This document shows positions 34,630-46,806 of a stretch of DNA of 64,000 nt, piece by piece. A program made the translations under genes and the position numbers. Origin of the DNA: Atherinomorus stipes (taxonomy: Eukaryota; Chordata; Actinopteri; Atheriniformes; Atherinidae); assembly GCA_023101725.1 (NCBI GenBank), contig JALJCO010000112.1, positions 1-64,000 of the forward strand, given 5' to 3'. Positions within the stretch are counted from its first letter, which is position 1. The number at the start of each line of letters is the position of its first letter. Below the pieces are notes generated by a model. The model was given only the letters and a program-made list of their open reading frames with translations, did not search any database and was not told the origin of the DNA.

Positions 34630-37059
34630 TACATGGAGGAAGAGGATGGGCTCCTTGGGCACTGGTGGTGGAAGAGTAGTGGTGGGAGGAAATGGCAGAA
34701 CCAAGGAAAGTTTTAACAAACAAGGATCAAAACTTGCAAGGGTTTTGGTCCAAGACCACCAGACCACAGCTGCAGGCGGTTTTACGTTATGGGAAACTGG
34801 TTGTGGATGAAGTGGAAATGTGAAAGAGTAGCAGGACTCGGCGGGGTTTTACCAGGCGACCTGATCATGACCTCTGGGAGGTTTTTTCATGAATGTTACA
34901 AGGAAGTTCAAGTCAAATATTCCCAACAATCTCTCCAACCCAGTGACAACCAGTCTCTTCAGACACGGGGTTCCAGCTGCAAACATCTCATCTGTCTCAT
35001 TGGATTTTATGTTGAATAATTTCCTATTAAAATCTCAGCCTATCCCTGTAGTGTAGCTCACTCAGAAGTACTAAAATATTAGTTTTGGGCCTAATAACTA
35101 ACTCTAAGGGAAAATAAAAAGACGATATGAATCAAGACGTGTAAATAGGTATGGAAAATTAAGTATTATACTACAGCTTTATTTTCTTATCTACATGCAT
35201 AGGACTATATATATATATTATTTTTCATTCCACAGTTATTTTGTTTTAAAAAAGTGAAAAAGATCATATAAAAAGTTGCTTTCAAGTTTTAAATAAATCT
35301 ATAATTCATTTAAATCCCATCTGAGTAGTACAATCAATGCTCCTTATAAGTTGTGGTAGCTATATCTGTGAACTGAATTATCAACAGTTTTAGATATATA
35401 ATATAAAAAAGCCTAAATATATAATTTTTGTTCTTTTTTCAGTTTTGACACCCCATGATTTTATCCTGTCGAATTTAAGTTTTAATGATTAATAACATGT
35501 AATCTTCTTGAATCCCTATAAATTTGAAACTAAACGGATGTAAACCATTTTATCTCTACACAGGTGAAGGTTTGGTGATATGCTGAGCAGGTTTTGTGCC
35601 TGTGTAGCGTCACACAATCAGCGGTTTTGTCCCAGTGACTTTAATTTAATGTTATCCAGCAGCAACAGTCAGCGACCTCCTGTTTATCTGTTTCTAGTCT
35701 CAATGATACACCAGTAGCAGAAGACTGACTCCAGCTTGTCCCTGTTCTGTTGCTTTACATTCAAAACTGGGTCAAAGTTGTAGAATAAGTGTTGGTTTGC
35801 ATGGCTGCTCATGTTTAATGTTGTTGACAATATGCTACCTTTGTCCAATAAAACTCCTTCCTTTGTTTGTCTGAGCGATGATTTGATGAATATTTATTTT
35901 GAATAATAAAATTTCTCATGCATGGGACAGTTTAAATTCACCAGGGGATGAATGTTTTTTTTTCCTTTTTCCTTTGATGCAAAGATGTAAATTGCAATGT
36001 TATATTCATGTTAAAGTTTCTGTCGTTCCATTACATGCTTTTGTGAATAGTTAATAAAAGACTTTAAACTAGCGAAGGATGTGTTAAGTGATGGTGTATA
36101 GATGTAAATCACCGGTCGGCAGGCCGACATCCGGACTGCTACATGTCAATCAAACAGACATGCCCCTAATTATGTGTAATTTCATGATTAAATAACATTT
36201 AAACGGATGAGTTATAAAAAAAAATGTATCCCCTCACAGTTGGCATGAAGGTAAACTTGACCTATTGAACCGAAAATGATTTTTTGAACCAGACTGTAAA
36301 CATGTTTATTTCTGCTGTGAAGTTGGTGTTTTTAACATGGGAGTCTATGGGCATTTGCTCTGTTTTGCAGCCCCTAGCAGATCAAGGAAGAACTACAAAT
36401 AATGACTTCTTCTGGGTAGCCTCATAGTTGGAGGCTACCACTCGGTCAGAACACACAGGACTCGCTTGTACAGTTAACTGTCTTTACTGGTCACTCTTAA
36501 TCACAACAGCACAATAATGCAGCAAACGACAGGCTTCCAGGTGGAATTCCAGGTAGTTCAGGTGAATGTGGATGGAAGTGAGTGTGGTCTATAAACACAG
36601 GAATACAAAGCCATGAGGAACAATTGGTCGGCAAATAAACACATTCAAGGTATTAAGTATTACTAATAAATCCCTTCCAGTTAGGACTAAACATGCATAT
36701 GTGTTCAAGGCTAACAGCTCCAGTAACTGGCACGTAGCAGGTCAGCTAGCTTAATAGCATAAAAAGGCACATGGTGAATGGAGGAACACTTCTGAATAAG
36801 CAAATCAGCTAAATAACATTAAAGGCTAAATAAACATCCTGTTCAGGCAGAAATACAACTAGTTACTTCCAGTTCTTCACAGACGCACACAGTTCACCAT
36901 CTTCACCTGCTAGAAGTCTGTCCAACAGTCTTCTCTCACTGCTGCTCACAAGTTTCATTTCTGCGTCCTGACATCATGTGCTCAGTAGCAGCTGCACACT
37001 TCTGCCACAAGGGGGCGCTCACGCCTCAAAAGCCTTTCCAACATGGCCGATCTCATAAT
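34630..37059. other. AT-rich gene-free stretch
   Basis: No exons were recognised. AATAAA words near 35,846, 35,906 and 36,053 give 34.9-36.1 kb the texture of a 3' UTR, but no gene is attached to it. Confidence 0.35.
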
Positions 37060-37265
37060 GATAAAGAATCCTTCAAAACATTCCTGGGTCCAGAAGCTGA
37101 TCCGGATCACCACCAAAATTTAATGGGTTCATCCTTGGACTGAGACACACAACTGGTGAAGATTTCAGGTCAATCCGTCCTGAACTTTTTCTGTAAAGTT
37201 GCTGACAGACGGACGGACAAACCAACGCTTCTGAAAACATTACCTCCTTGGGCGGAGGTAATTAG
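37060..37265. repeat. Dispersed repeat ending in GGCGGAGGTAATTAG
   Basis: Words such as GACAGACGGACGGACAAACC and CTCCTTGGGCGGAGGTAA are familiar from a widespread animal repeat. Class not determined. Confidence 0.55.
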
Positions 37266-37459
37266 AAGAAAATAAATAAATAAGTGGAGTTAATTCCACA
37301 GGAACAATAACTCTACGCTAACTCCTAAAAAAAGATCCGTAAATTGTGTAAAAGTTGCACTCGTAAACGATGTGTGAACCCATAACTTCTCCAGGATCAT
37401 TATGCGTTAGCTTGTTGATGAGAAAGGTGAGCTAGCATTGCTCTCACTTTATACCTGGA

Positions 37460-37961
37460 CAGGGTTCCCACGCGTCCTGGAAAACCTGGAAAATGATTGA
37501 AAATTTTTCCAGTCATGGAAAACACATGGAAAATAAGAAAAAGTTATGTCCTTGAAAAGCTTGAGTTGTCCTGGAAAATGATCTTTCCTCCCTCCGTTTC
37601 GTCTCTTCTTCATCGCTGCTTCGTCTCTTCTTCGTCTCAGCTTCATCGCTTTATTAGTCTTAGTTATGATAACTTGACTCGTACTGTAGCAGCTGGAAAA
37701 GTCGTTGCCTCTTCATCTCAGCTTCAGCGTTGCTTCGTCTCCGCTTTGTTGCCTCTTCATCGCTGCTTCATTGCCACTTCGTCTCTGCTTCATCGCTTTA
37801 AAAATATAAGCTACAGTTGTAGAAACTTCTCCAAAAGCTTGGGGTGGAGTTTATTTGTCTATGTTGTGATAACTTGACTTGTACTGTCGCAGCTGGAAAA
37901 GTCCTGAAAATGTCCTGGAAAAGTCCTGGAAAACAACTTCAAGAAAAGAGTGGGAAGACTG
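37460..37961. mobile_element. TIR element with degenerate internal repeat, copy 2
   Basis: Starts CAGGGTTCCCACGCGTCCTG and ends ..AAGAGTGGGAAGACTG, the inverse arrangement of 2636-3593. The interior (TTCGTCTCTTCTTCATCGC words) is a shorter version of the same repeat. Confidence 0.82.
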
Positions 37962-38278
37962 CTGGAGCTCTAAACGCCTCCCTGAAGGCAACATGTGATT
38001 GTCTGAGTGGATAAAATAATCCTGGGATCGTTCAGGATTGTCTGAGCCAGGCTGATGCGGCGTCTTCATCACCTTCATGGCAGGTTTAACCTTTTATTAT
38101 AGATTTGCACTGAACAGTGAAGCCAAACCAGGCGAATGGAAAGTCGTCATAATCCTCAAACAATCCGAGTTTGTGTCTTTGCGCCAGTTTGGTGCACAAG
38201 TAATGCATGAATTCTCCAGGTTCATTGATCCAGATACCCAAGTACTTACCATGCTGAATATTACCATCACTTCAGTCT
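37962..38278. other. No gene seen
   Basis: Short gene-free stretch ahead of an L2 fragment. Confidence 0.4.
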
Positions 38279-39260
38279 GTTTGAAAAATTCCAATCTGGT
38301 TTCCGTTCTGCCCACAGCACAGAAACGGCCCTAATCAAAGTCACTAATGATCTGCTGATGGCAGCAGATTCAGGATCACCTTCCCTTCTCATCCTTCTTA
38401 ATTTACCTGCAGCTTTTGATACCATCAACCATCACATGCTCCTCAGCAGGTTACAACGCACCATTGGACTCAGTGGCTGCGTTTACATGGACCCAAATAT
38501 ACCGGTTGCTTTCAGTTTAAAAGCTCTTTTGGAATGAAAATGATCCACATGAACACCTCTTTCCGAATGAAAAGTGCTGAACCGAATGAATTTTCATTTG
38601 GTTTCATGGGGGTAGAATATTCCTTTCCCCAAACTGAACGGGTATCATGTAAACGCTGAATCAGAAAGTTGTGAGGTTGTGGTCTTACAGCGCATGCTTC
38701 AACAAGACGTCAGCGTGCAATGAGTGACGTTTCCTCACTTTGGACACCTGGACAGCAACAGAAAGTTTGTTTTTTACTAAAACGCTGTCTCTATGCATTT
38801 TTCTCTTGGTTGTTTCCAGTAGGAGCGCATGAGTATCAGCTGCTGCTGGATTAAAGTCCTGCACAAACCACAACAACCGTGACAATTAGTTTTTATACCT
38901 CTGTCTTTATTAAATAACGTGATGTAACATCATTCTGCGCATGTCAGTTAGGATTGTTCTGAATAATTATTGGCCCATGTACACGCCAGATTGGAATTAA
39001 TAAGTTCTCGTGTAAACAGCTGCCCTGAAATCCTCAATCAGAATGATTTCGTACCGAAATGGAAAAAAAGTCTCCATGTAAACGTACCCAATGACACCAT
39101 CTTGACCTGGTTCAGATGGTTCCATGGGCGGTCCAAGGTTCAGGTCTCATACTGTTACCTGTGGGATTCCTCAGGGATCAGTGCTTGGTCCCATTCTTTT
39201 CACTTTAAACCTGCTTCCCCAATGAATGATATGCAGTGGTAATGATATGCAGCTTTACCC
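38279..39260 (+). mobile_element. L2-like LINE reverse transcriptase fragment, split by a MITE
   Basis: 38,279-38,474 encodes F-Q-S-G-F-R-S-A-H-S-T-E-T-A-L and A-F-D-T-I-N-H-H-M-L-L, reverse-transcriptase motifs of the L2/CR1 type. The frame resumes after 39,090 with T-W-F and a G-I-P-Q-G-S-V-L-G-P region (frame shifted) toward a D-M-Q-L-Y-type box. Both ends are truncated. Confidence 0.82.
38475..39090. mobile_element. GCGTTTACATGG-type MITE in the L2 fragment
   Basis: The left end GCTGCGTTTACATGGACCC and right end ..TCCATGTAAACGTACCC are inverted. It interrupts the L2 reading just before its T-(I)-L-T-W-F motif. Confidence 0.85.
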
Positions 39261-39897
39261 AGAGACCACGTTGACTTCATTTTGATTGGCTACACCTTAT
39301 TTGGCTATGACCTTATTTAGAGAAAGTAGGTCAAGCTGCAGTCAGAGTTTGCTAAAGGCTATCTGTTAGCAACATGTGCATTTCAGACAGTGAGCTACGT
39401 TTATCAGACAAGACAGCATTTAGAAAATAAATAAACTTACAGGTAATGACAAGGTTGTGGCCCCCTCCCTCAGTGTTGCTGCAGAAGTTTGCTTTTAAAT
39501 CCATTTGTATGAAAATCCAGACCTGACTGCTCAGCTGTTACTCAGCTCCATGGACATAGATGGACCTCACATCCGCAGGTTTGAGACGTGCCGACAGAGC
39601 GGCCATCTTGGCTCAGACCAGGCTGCCGTCATAGTGAGTGCGTGCCTGTTGAGGAAAGTGATATTTCTCATGTTCGAACCCGCTGAACCCGATAAATTTT
39701 CAAACGATTTCCAGACAAATGGGCTGACCGAAAATGCCACACTTTTAGGGGCTGCACAGGACTATTTGATCAAATTAAACGATTGCATAGCTTTGAATAT
39801 GGCATTTTGTTTATGTATTGACAGTAGCAGACCTGCAAAGCATCTCCACTTTTGTTCAAATGCAGAGGAATATAAACCAGATCTTGTGTGATTATAT
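39261..39897. other. Gene-free stretch
   Basis: A 128-residue open frame (39,505-39,891) is present but has no known motif, splice context or codon signature. Treated as non-coding. Confidence 0.4.
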
Positions 39898-39898
39898 A

Positions 39899-39913
39899 CA
39901 TTGTGTGTGTGTA

Positions 39914-39966
<53 letters not shown>
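39899..39966. repeat. (TA)n microsatellite
   Basis: Alternating TA of about 55 bp flanked by TG-rich sequence. Confidence 0.95.
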
Positions 39967-39973
<7 letters not shown>

Positions 39974-39989
39974 CGTATGTGTGTTTTAT

Positions 39990-40348
39990 TTATTTTTATT
40001 GTGTTGTGTTATTAAAACAGTAGAAGCCTGAAAAATACTAGTTTAATTAATAAATTAATTAATGATTAAGTCATTCACATTTATTATTAATTCATAATGT
40101 ATTAATAAATCCATTATTAATTTATTAAATTGTTAATTTATTTATGAATATTCATTTATCCAATAATATTAACTTATTAATTAAGAATTGATTAATTAAT
40201 CATTCATTCATTCATTTATTCTAAACTTTGTTAAGAATGTACATGGATCCATAGTAATACAATAAAGAGTAAGGGAAAGGAAAAGGAAGAAAAACGTAAA
40301 TAAATAAAGTCCAGTGTCAGAACTTTGCACAAAGGCTGACTGATCCAG
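39990..40348. repeat. AT-rich low complexity
   Basis: Dense in TTAATTAA, ATTCATTCATTC and similar words; no gene. Confidence 0.7.
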
Positions 40349-40392
40349 TTTAAAGTTATACCGTGTAACTTTTGGCCACAGGAGCGCTAAAC
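40349..40392. mobile_element. MITE end (same family as 44,330-44,706)
   Basis: TAAAGTTATACCGTGTAACT and following match the right TIR of the MITE at 44.3-44.7 kb. It abuts the L1 start, so L1 insertion may have cut this MITE. Confidence 0.6.
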
Positions 40393-40397
40393 CTGCA

Positions 40398-41706
40398 ATG
40401 GTGCCAATAAAGAATTGGTGGCCTGGGCAAGTTTTCTCTGCCTGTTTCAGTTCTCGTGCTAGAGGAGTGTTAATAGCAATTCATAAATCAATTCCATTTC
40501 AGTTTAAAAATCAGTATGCTGATCCATCAGGGAGATTTGTCATTTTAAGTGGCACTTTTGTTTCTGTTCATGTTAATCTAGTGTCAGTATATGCTCCTAA
40601 TGGAGATGATCCTTCTTTTTTTACCAACATCTGTTTCTTACCTTATCATAATCGGTGGGGATCCAATAAAAGATCGTTCAACTGGCACTGACAACACTCA
40701 TTTACGTACCAGAAAGATTCTTAAAGAAATTATGACTGATTTAAACCTAACTGAAATTTGGAGGCAACTTAACCCTGACAAATCATGCTTTTCCAGTGTA
40801 TATAAGACATACTCACGAATTGATTTCTTTTTGGTTTCTGACGGATTACTGTCAAGGATTGGAGATTGTTGGTACGATGGCATCTTTCTATGTGATCACG
40901 CCCCCATGTCGCTTACAATACAGATTTCATGTATTTCTTCTTTTCCACCTCGATTTCGCTTTCAGGCCAAATGGCTTCAGTCTCCGGAATTTGTAGAATC
41001 CATTGGGAAGAAAACAGACTTCTCCATAAATACACGTCAGACAAGTGCATCGGTGAAATGGGAGGCATTTAAGGCGTACTTGCGGGGAGAAATTCTAAGC
41101 TACACTAGTTACAAAACGAGGAATTATCTTAAACAACTAGATTCCCTTGAGAAACAGATTAAGGTGTTGGAACAAGAGCTTTACCACATAAATGATGCTG
41201 AAAAGCGACGAGAATTGCTCCTACTGAGAGCCAATTATAATGAACTTACCACTAACAAAATAGCTTCTAGTTTACTATGGCTGAAGCAGTCCTACTATGA
41301 TCAAGGGGAGCAAGCAGGCAAGCTTCCAGCATGGCAAATTAGGAAAGCTCAGACTAGCAGAACTATTACCACAATAACAATGGAGAATGGAGAACAGATT
41401 GTTGACCCCGTGGAGATAAATAAGGCTTTTGCAAATTTCTACAAAGAATTGTATAAATCAGAATATCCAGATAATACAGAAAAACAAAACTGCTTTCTGA
41501 ATAAACTTCAGTTCCCAACATTAGGAAAGCAAATCAAAATGAGTATAGACAGGAACCTGACAATTGAGGAACTGACAGCGGTAAAGCACCTGGGCCAGAT
41601 GGCCTACCAACAGAAATATGTCAAACTTTTTCAGGTAAATTACTTCCCCATCTTCTTGAAGTATTTAATGAATCATACCAGAGGGGCAGTCTTCCATCAT
41701 CTTTGA
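40398..41706 (+). pseudogene. L1 ORF2 endonuclease and linker remnant
   Basis: The first piece (40,398-40,691) carries a mid-part of the APE-type endonuclease. A frame change leads to 40,591-41,706 with R-I-D-F-F-L-V-S and C-D-H-A-P-M, the late endonuclease motifs with the catalytic D-H pair. A charged coiled region then precedes the reverse transcriptase. The first endonuclease motifs are absent. Confidence 0.88.
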
Positions 41707-41876
41707 GATCTGCAGTTGTCTCAGTTCTGTTAAAATCTGGTAAACCTTCCTCAGAAATGGGTTCTTATCGCTCAATGTCCTTATTGTCATGCGACACTAA
41801 AATATTATGTAAAGCCTTGGTTAGAAGTATTGAATCACACATTCCATCCTGAATTACTAATGACCAGAATGGTGTT

Positions 41877-42935
41877 GTGCTAGGTAGGCAAGCACACCAT
41901 AATACTCGTAGGTTATTAAACATATTATTCATTAAACAGAATGCCGATGACCATGCACTCCTATCATTAGACGCTGAAAAGGCGTTCAATAGGATTGAAT
42001 GGAATTATCTCTTTGAAACCCTTAAAAGATTTGGTTTTAGAGAAAAATATATTAATTGGATAAAAATATTTTATGCAGACCCACAAATACAGGTTTCAAC
42101 AAATAACCAAATATCAGAATCCACCACCCTTCGTAGATCCACACGCCAGGGGTGTCCTTTATCCCCCCTGCTATTCCTGTTTGCAATTGAACCTTTGGCT
42201 GTCCGCCAGTCCACTGAAATTTCAGGTGTCCAGATTGGTGAAACTGAACACCGACTGGCCCTTTTTGCAGATGATGTTGTTTTATTTTTAACAAACTTAA
42301 GTAAGTCTCTGCAAGGTCTTACAAGTCTTTTGGAGAAATTTGGGAAATTCTCCAGCTATAGGATTAACAAGAAAAAAAGTGCTCTATTGCTGTTAAATAA
42401 TGAGGAAAGAAATGATCCCGAGTTTCACTCTCAGTTTACACTTAGCCCTGAAGGCTTCGCATATTTAGGAATTAAAATAACACCTGATATCAATAATGTA
42501 GCATCCACCAACTATGATCCTATTTTACAGAACACAATAGATTCTCTGGAGAGGTGGAATGCACTGCCCATTTCAATGATAGGACGAATCAACATAATTA
42601 AGATGTCCATCTTGCCAAAAATTCTTGTATTTCTTCAGTCTATTGCACTCCCTCTTCCAGCCACCTTTTTCTCCTCGCTACAGAAAAACCTTACAAGGTT
42701 TTTATGGAACATTAAACATCCAAGATTACGCCTTTCTTTACTATACCTTCCTTATGACCGTGGGGGGCTTAAGATGCCCAATATGAAACTCTACTATTGG
42801 TCTGCCCAACTCAGTGCAGCTGCTCAGTTTTTTTCGTGCTTCAGATGTTCCATCCTGGGTAAATATAGAGAACCAGTCTTTAACACTTCCGATGCAGCTG
42901 TACTTTTACTCTGCAAAGACCAAAATACTTGTTAG
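41877..42935 (+). pseudogene. L1 ORF2 reverse transcriptase remnant
   Basis: Carries D-A-E-K-A-F-N-R-I-E-W, R-Q-G-C-P-L-S-P-L-L-F and the catalytic F-A-D-D-V box (usual form F/Y-A-D-D). A stop at the end breaks it from the C-terminal part. Confidence 0.92.
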
Positions 42936-42974
42936 AAACACTCACAATCCTCTTCTTAGAAATTCTATATCTGT

Positions 42975-43949
42975 TTGGCACTAAGCCCACTCTTTTTAGA
43001 TGAACCCCTTAAATTATCATGTTTCTCGCCTATTTGGGGAAACCAGGATTTCAAACCAGGAAGAGCTGACATGGGATTTAAAGGCTGGAGTAACAAGGGA
43101 CTAAGAAAAATAAAAGACCTCTACAGTGAGGGCACTTTGATGTCTTTCGAGCAACTCGTTAAAAAGTATGATCTGCCCCAAAAGAATTTTTTTCAAATAC
43201 TTGCAAATACTAAATTGCACAGTTGAAATCCACATCAGAGCCCTTACTATCTACAATCGAAAATATTGCAACAAACCATCTTCGTAACAAAGGCCTGCTA
43301 TCAAAATTTTACGCAGCACTGTTGGCAGCTTCTAAGGAAGAATCACTTTCACATTTGACTGCATGGAAAATGACCTCCAAACAGAGCTGTCTGAGGAAAA
43401 GTGGAGAAGGCTTGTCTTGTATCCCAAACTCAAACCATTAATACAAGGTTCAGAATATTACAGTACAAATGGCTGTTTAGGGTATATATTACTCCTGTAA
43501 AATTGCACATTTATAATCCCAACACTCCTGATACCTGTATAAAGTGCAACAAAGAGAAGGGAACTCTGTTTCACTGCATGTGGGAGTGTGAAACACTTCA
43601 AACCTTTTGGAGAGAAACTCTTGAATTGATCTCAATGTTGGTAGAACATGTTATCCCAGTGGATGCAAAGTTGTGTATTTTTCATATTTTCCCTGAACAG
43701 TTCCAACTACATGATAGGAAAAGGAAGCTGTTAAACATCTGTTTATTGCAGGCCAAACGCAGCATCTCTTTAAGGTGGAAGGACATACATGGACCAACCT
43801 GTAATCAGTGGATTAAAGAAATGACTTGTAATCTTGCTATGGGAGAATTAACCTACCTGGCTAAAGGAAAAATTGAGGACTTCTATCGGATTAGGATACC
43901 CTTCTTACAATTTATAACAAATTTATCTGTACAGGGAACTGTGTTGTAA
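42975..43949 (+). pseudogene. L1 ORF2 C-terminal remnant
   Basis: Pieces in three frames. The last (43,401-43,949) contains C-I-K-C with a downstream H and C (C-x2-C-x7-H-x4-C), the Cys-rich motif near the end of L1 ORF2. Confidence 0.85.
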
Positions 43950-44119
43950 CTAATATACATATATATACATTAAGATCAGGACGCTGCTGGGGGGTTGTGC
44001 TGTCGTTTTTTGGGTTTTTTTTTAGGTTTTTTTTGGGGGGGGGGGGGGTGCACCTTTATGTACATGTTTGTTTGTTCATTATAGCTTAAAAATCTAATAA
44101 AACATTCTGAGAAAAAAAA

Positions 44120-44304
44120 GAACTACGTAGAATGATAGCCTGCTGTCTGATTCAACTGTTTCTGAGCAGAGAGACAAAGGTGACAGACCATAAACAGGAA
44201 CTTTGATTCTCACTCTGGATATTCACATGAACTCATCAGTGCACAACAGATCATATTATACACCCAAAACCCCAGAAAAGTGAAATTTGATGTCATGACA
44301 CCTT
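44120..44304. other. Spacer after LINE
   Basis: Short non-coding stretch; nothing recognised. Confidence 0.4.
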
Positions 44305-44877
44305 TAAAGTCTGTAAAAAAGAAGTTTTTAAAGTGATACTGTGTAACTTTTGAGCCCAATGTTAGCCAAATATTGTGATACATTATATTCTAATATTATT
44401 ATTAATATAAGTAACTAAAGCTGTTAACATAGAGCACTTGACACATGTCGTTGCTCTGAGGGGGCAGCCATTCTCAAAAACCATCATTGTAACTTCTCAG
44501 GAGCGGGCCCGTCTCTCATTGGATCATATAACCTGGAACGCTTTGATTAATGGCTTGATGACTTAAAAATCAGCTTTTTAAAGTGTCTGCAACACTTTTC
44601 CAAAACACAGACTGAGACTGTTTCATTTTGGGACAGTTGTGGCGCCTGTAGGAAGTTACAGGTAGTAGTGCCCGTAGTGGCCAAAAGTTACACGGTATAA
44701 CTTTAAAAAAGAGAAAATTTTTGTATTTTTTTTTGTTAGTTCTTTTTTTTTTTTTAGACTTTAGAAACTGCGGGTTGATCGGTTAAATATCGGTGGTGTG
44801 CCCGATGTCTGATACTCAGTTTTAAGGCTGATATGGGCCAATACTAATAGGAGGCCGATTATATTGTGCATCCCTAA
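44305..44877. mobile_element. hAT-like MITE half, split by another MITE
   Basis: The right end ..ATATTGTGCATCCCTA and the body match 10,905-11,061. The other half is missing. The MITE at 44,330-44,706 sits inside it. Confidence 0.7.
44330..44706. mobile_element. GTGTAACTTTTG-type MITE, 377 bp
   Basis: The left end AAAGTGATACTGTGTAACTT and the right end ..CAAAAGTTACACGGTATAAC are clear inverted repeats. No coding content. Confidence 0.88.
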
Positions 44878-44882
44878 TTCAC

Positions 44883-45247
44883 TCAAATTAAAGATGCTAC
44901 ATGCTGCTATGCTACAAGTTAGCATTGCTACATGCTGCTATGCTACATAATAGCATAGCAACATTCTGCTATGCTACATGATAGCATTGCTACATGCTGC
45001 TGTGCTGCATGTTAGAATTGCTATATGCTGCTATGCTACATGAAAGCATTGCTACATGCTGCTGTGCTGCATGTTAGCATTTCTATATGCTGCTATGCTA
45101 CATGGTAGCATATACTACATGCTGGTATGCTACCTGATAGCTTGCTACATGTTGCTATGCTACATGTTAGCATATATTACATGCCGGTCTGCTACCTGAT
45201 AGCATTGCTACATGTTTTTATGCTACATGCCAGCATTGCTACATTTT
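44883..45247. repeat. 31-bp tandem repeat, degenerate
   Basis: Unit about GCTACATGCTGCTATGCTAC plus ATGATAGCATT, roughly 11-12 diverged copies. Confidence 0.88.
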
Positions 45248-45719
45248 TTTCCTTGTTTCTGTCTTTTTTACTCAATCTGTTATAGAATAGAATAAAAATG
45301 GGATTATTTTGGTATGCATCTGTCAAAATTTTGTTTAAAAAATAATAAAGGAATTGTAATGTTAGCTTTCTATTACATGCAACTTGACCTTATTTACCAT
45401 TTCATTGCTGAATATTTGCAGACTTTGTTCTTACCTTACACATTGTTAAAAATGACTTGTTTACATCCAAAAAAAACAAACAAACAAACAAAGGCATTTC
45501 TACATGCTAGCTACATGTTATCATTGCTAAATGTTGCTATGGTACAGATTTGACAAATAAAGATATTCAGAGCTGAGACGTGAAGGAGAGAAAACAGAGA
45601 AACCAAAAACGAACCCAGATTTATTTTATCAGACCAACAGAAAAACTGTTTAAAAAATATCAAGTGTTCTCCAGAATCTGGTCTGAAAGCCGACCCGTTA
45701 GATCCAGATGAAGTCATGT
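45248..45719. other. Likely distal end of calumenin 3' UTR and flank
   Basis: On the minus strand an AATAAA signal lies at 45,620-45,625, about 1.2 kb behind the calumenin stop. No closer signal was noticed, though I did not scan every base. The rest is AT-rich non-coding DNA. Confidence 0.4.
45620..45625 (-). terminator. Candidate poly(A) signal for calumenin
   Basis: AATAAA on the minus strand (plus TTTATT). If used, the 3' UTR would be about 1.2 kb and include the whole minisatellite. Confidence 0.45.
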
Positions 45720-46790
45720 TGTCTGGAAGTTGTTACGTCAACCGCAGCAGGTCACATGGTCTGGAACTAGTCCCGTCGTCTGGAACTGGTCTTGTCGTCT
45801 GGAACTGGTCAGTCTGGAACTGGTCAGCCTGGAACCAGTCTCATGGTCCGGAACTGGTCTCGTTGTCTGGAACTGGTCAGTCTGGGACCGGTCTTGGTCT
45901 GGAACTGGTTAGTCTGGGACCGGTCTCTTGGTCTGGAACTGGTCTTGTTGTCTGAAACTGGTCAGTCTGGAACTGGTCTCGTGGTCTGGAACCGGTTTCG
46001 TTGTCTGGAACTGGTCAGTCTGGAACCTGTCTTGTTGTCTGGAACCGGTCAGTCTAGGACCGGTCTCTTGGTCTGGAACCGGTCTTGTTGTCTGGAACTG
46101 GTCAGTCTGGAACCGGTCTAGTCTGGAACTGGTCAGTCTGGAACCGGTCTAGTCTGGAACCGGTCTAGTCTGGAACTGGTCAGTCTGGAACCGGTCTTGT
46201 GGTCTGGGACCGGTCTCGTGGTCTGGAACCGGTCTCATGGTCTGGGACCGGTCTCGTGGTCTGGAACCGGTCTCATGGTCTGTAACTGGTCAGTCTGGGA
46301 CCGGTCTCTTGGTCTGGAACCGGTCTTGTTGTCTGGAACCGGTCAGTCTAGGACCGGTCTCTTGGTCTGGAACCGGTCTTGTTGTCTGGAACTGGTCAGT
46401 CTGGAACCGGTCTTGTGGTCTGGGACCGGTCTAGTCTGGAACCGGTCTAGTCTGGAACTGGTCAGTCTGGAACCGGTCTTGTGGTCTGGGACCGGTCTCG
46501 TGGTCTGGAACCGGTCAGTCTGGGACCGGTCTCGTGGTCTGGAACCGGTCTCATGGTCTGGAACTGGTCAGTCTGGGACCGGTCTAGTCTGGAACTGGTC
46601 AGTCTGGAACCGGTCTAGTCTGGAACCGGTCTAGTCTGGAACTGGTCAGTCTGGAACCGGTCTTGTGGTCTGGGACCGGTCTCGTGGTCTGGAACCGGTC
46701 TCATGGTCTGGAACTGGTCAGTCTGGGACCGGTCTCGTGGTCTGGGACCAGTCTGCTGGTCTGAAACCAATCTTGTGGTCCGGAAGTCCG
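45720..46790. repeat. GTCTGGAACCGGTC minisatellite, ~1.07 kb
   Basis: Mixed units of about 15, 16 and 19 bp (GTCTGGAACTGGTCA, GTCTGGAACCGGTCTA, GTCTGGAACCGGTCTCGTG). Higher-order blocks repeat around 46,200-46,300 and 46,480-46,780. It begins 17 bp downstream of the calumenin stop. Its open frames are repeat artefacts. Confidence 0.95.
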
Positions 46791-46806
46791 GAGCTTGCTA
46801 CCTCAT

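Larger units (their letters stand above)
40393..44119 (+). mobile_element. L1-like LINE, 5'-truncated and broken
   Basis: About 3.7 kb with an A-tail at 44,112-44,119 preceded by an AATAAA-like word. The second ORF is recognisable: an endonuclease part (S-R-A-R-G-V-L-I-A-I-H, N-L-V-S-V-Y-A-P-N, C-D-H-A-P-M), reverse transcriptase (R-Q-G-C-P-L-S-P-L, then F-A-D-D) and a C-terminal Cys-rich motif. The first ORF and the endonuclease N-terminus are missing. Frameshifts and stops separate the parts. Confidence 0.92.

Noticed and set aside
38077..38334. 85-residue plus-strand open frame before the L2 fragment
   Set aside because: It changes frame relative to the L2 motifs and shows no conserved features of its own.
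39505..39891. 128-residue open frame
   Set aside because: No family motif, no splice sites that fit, no neighbour support.
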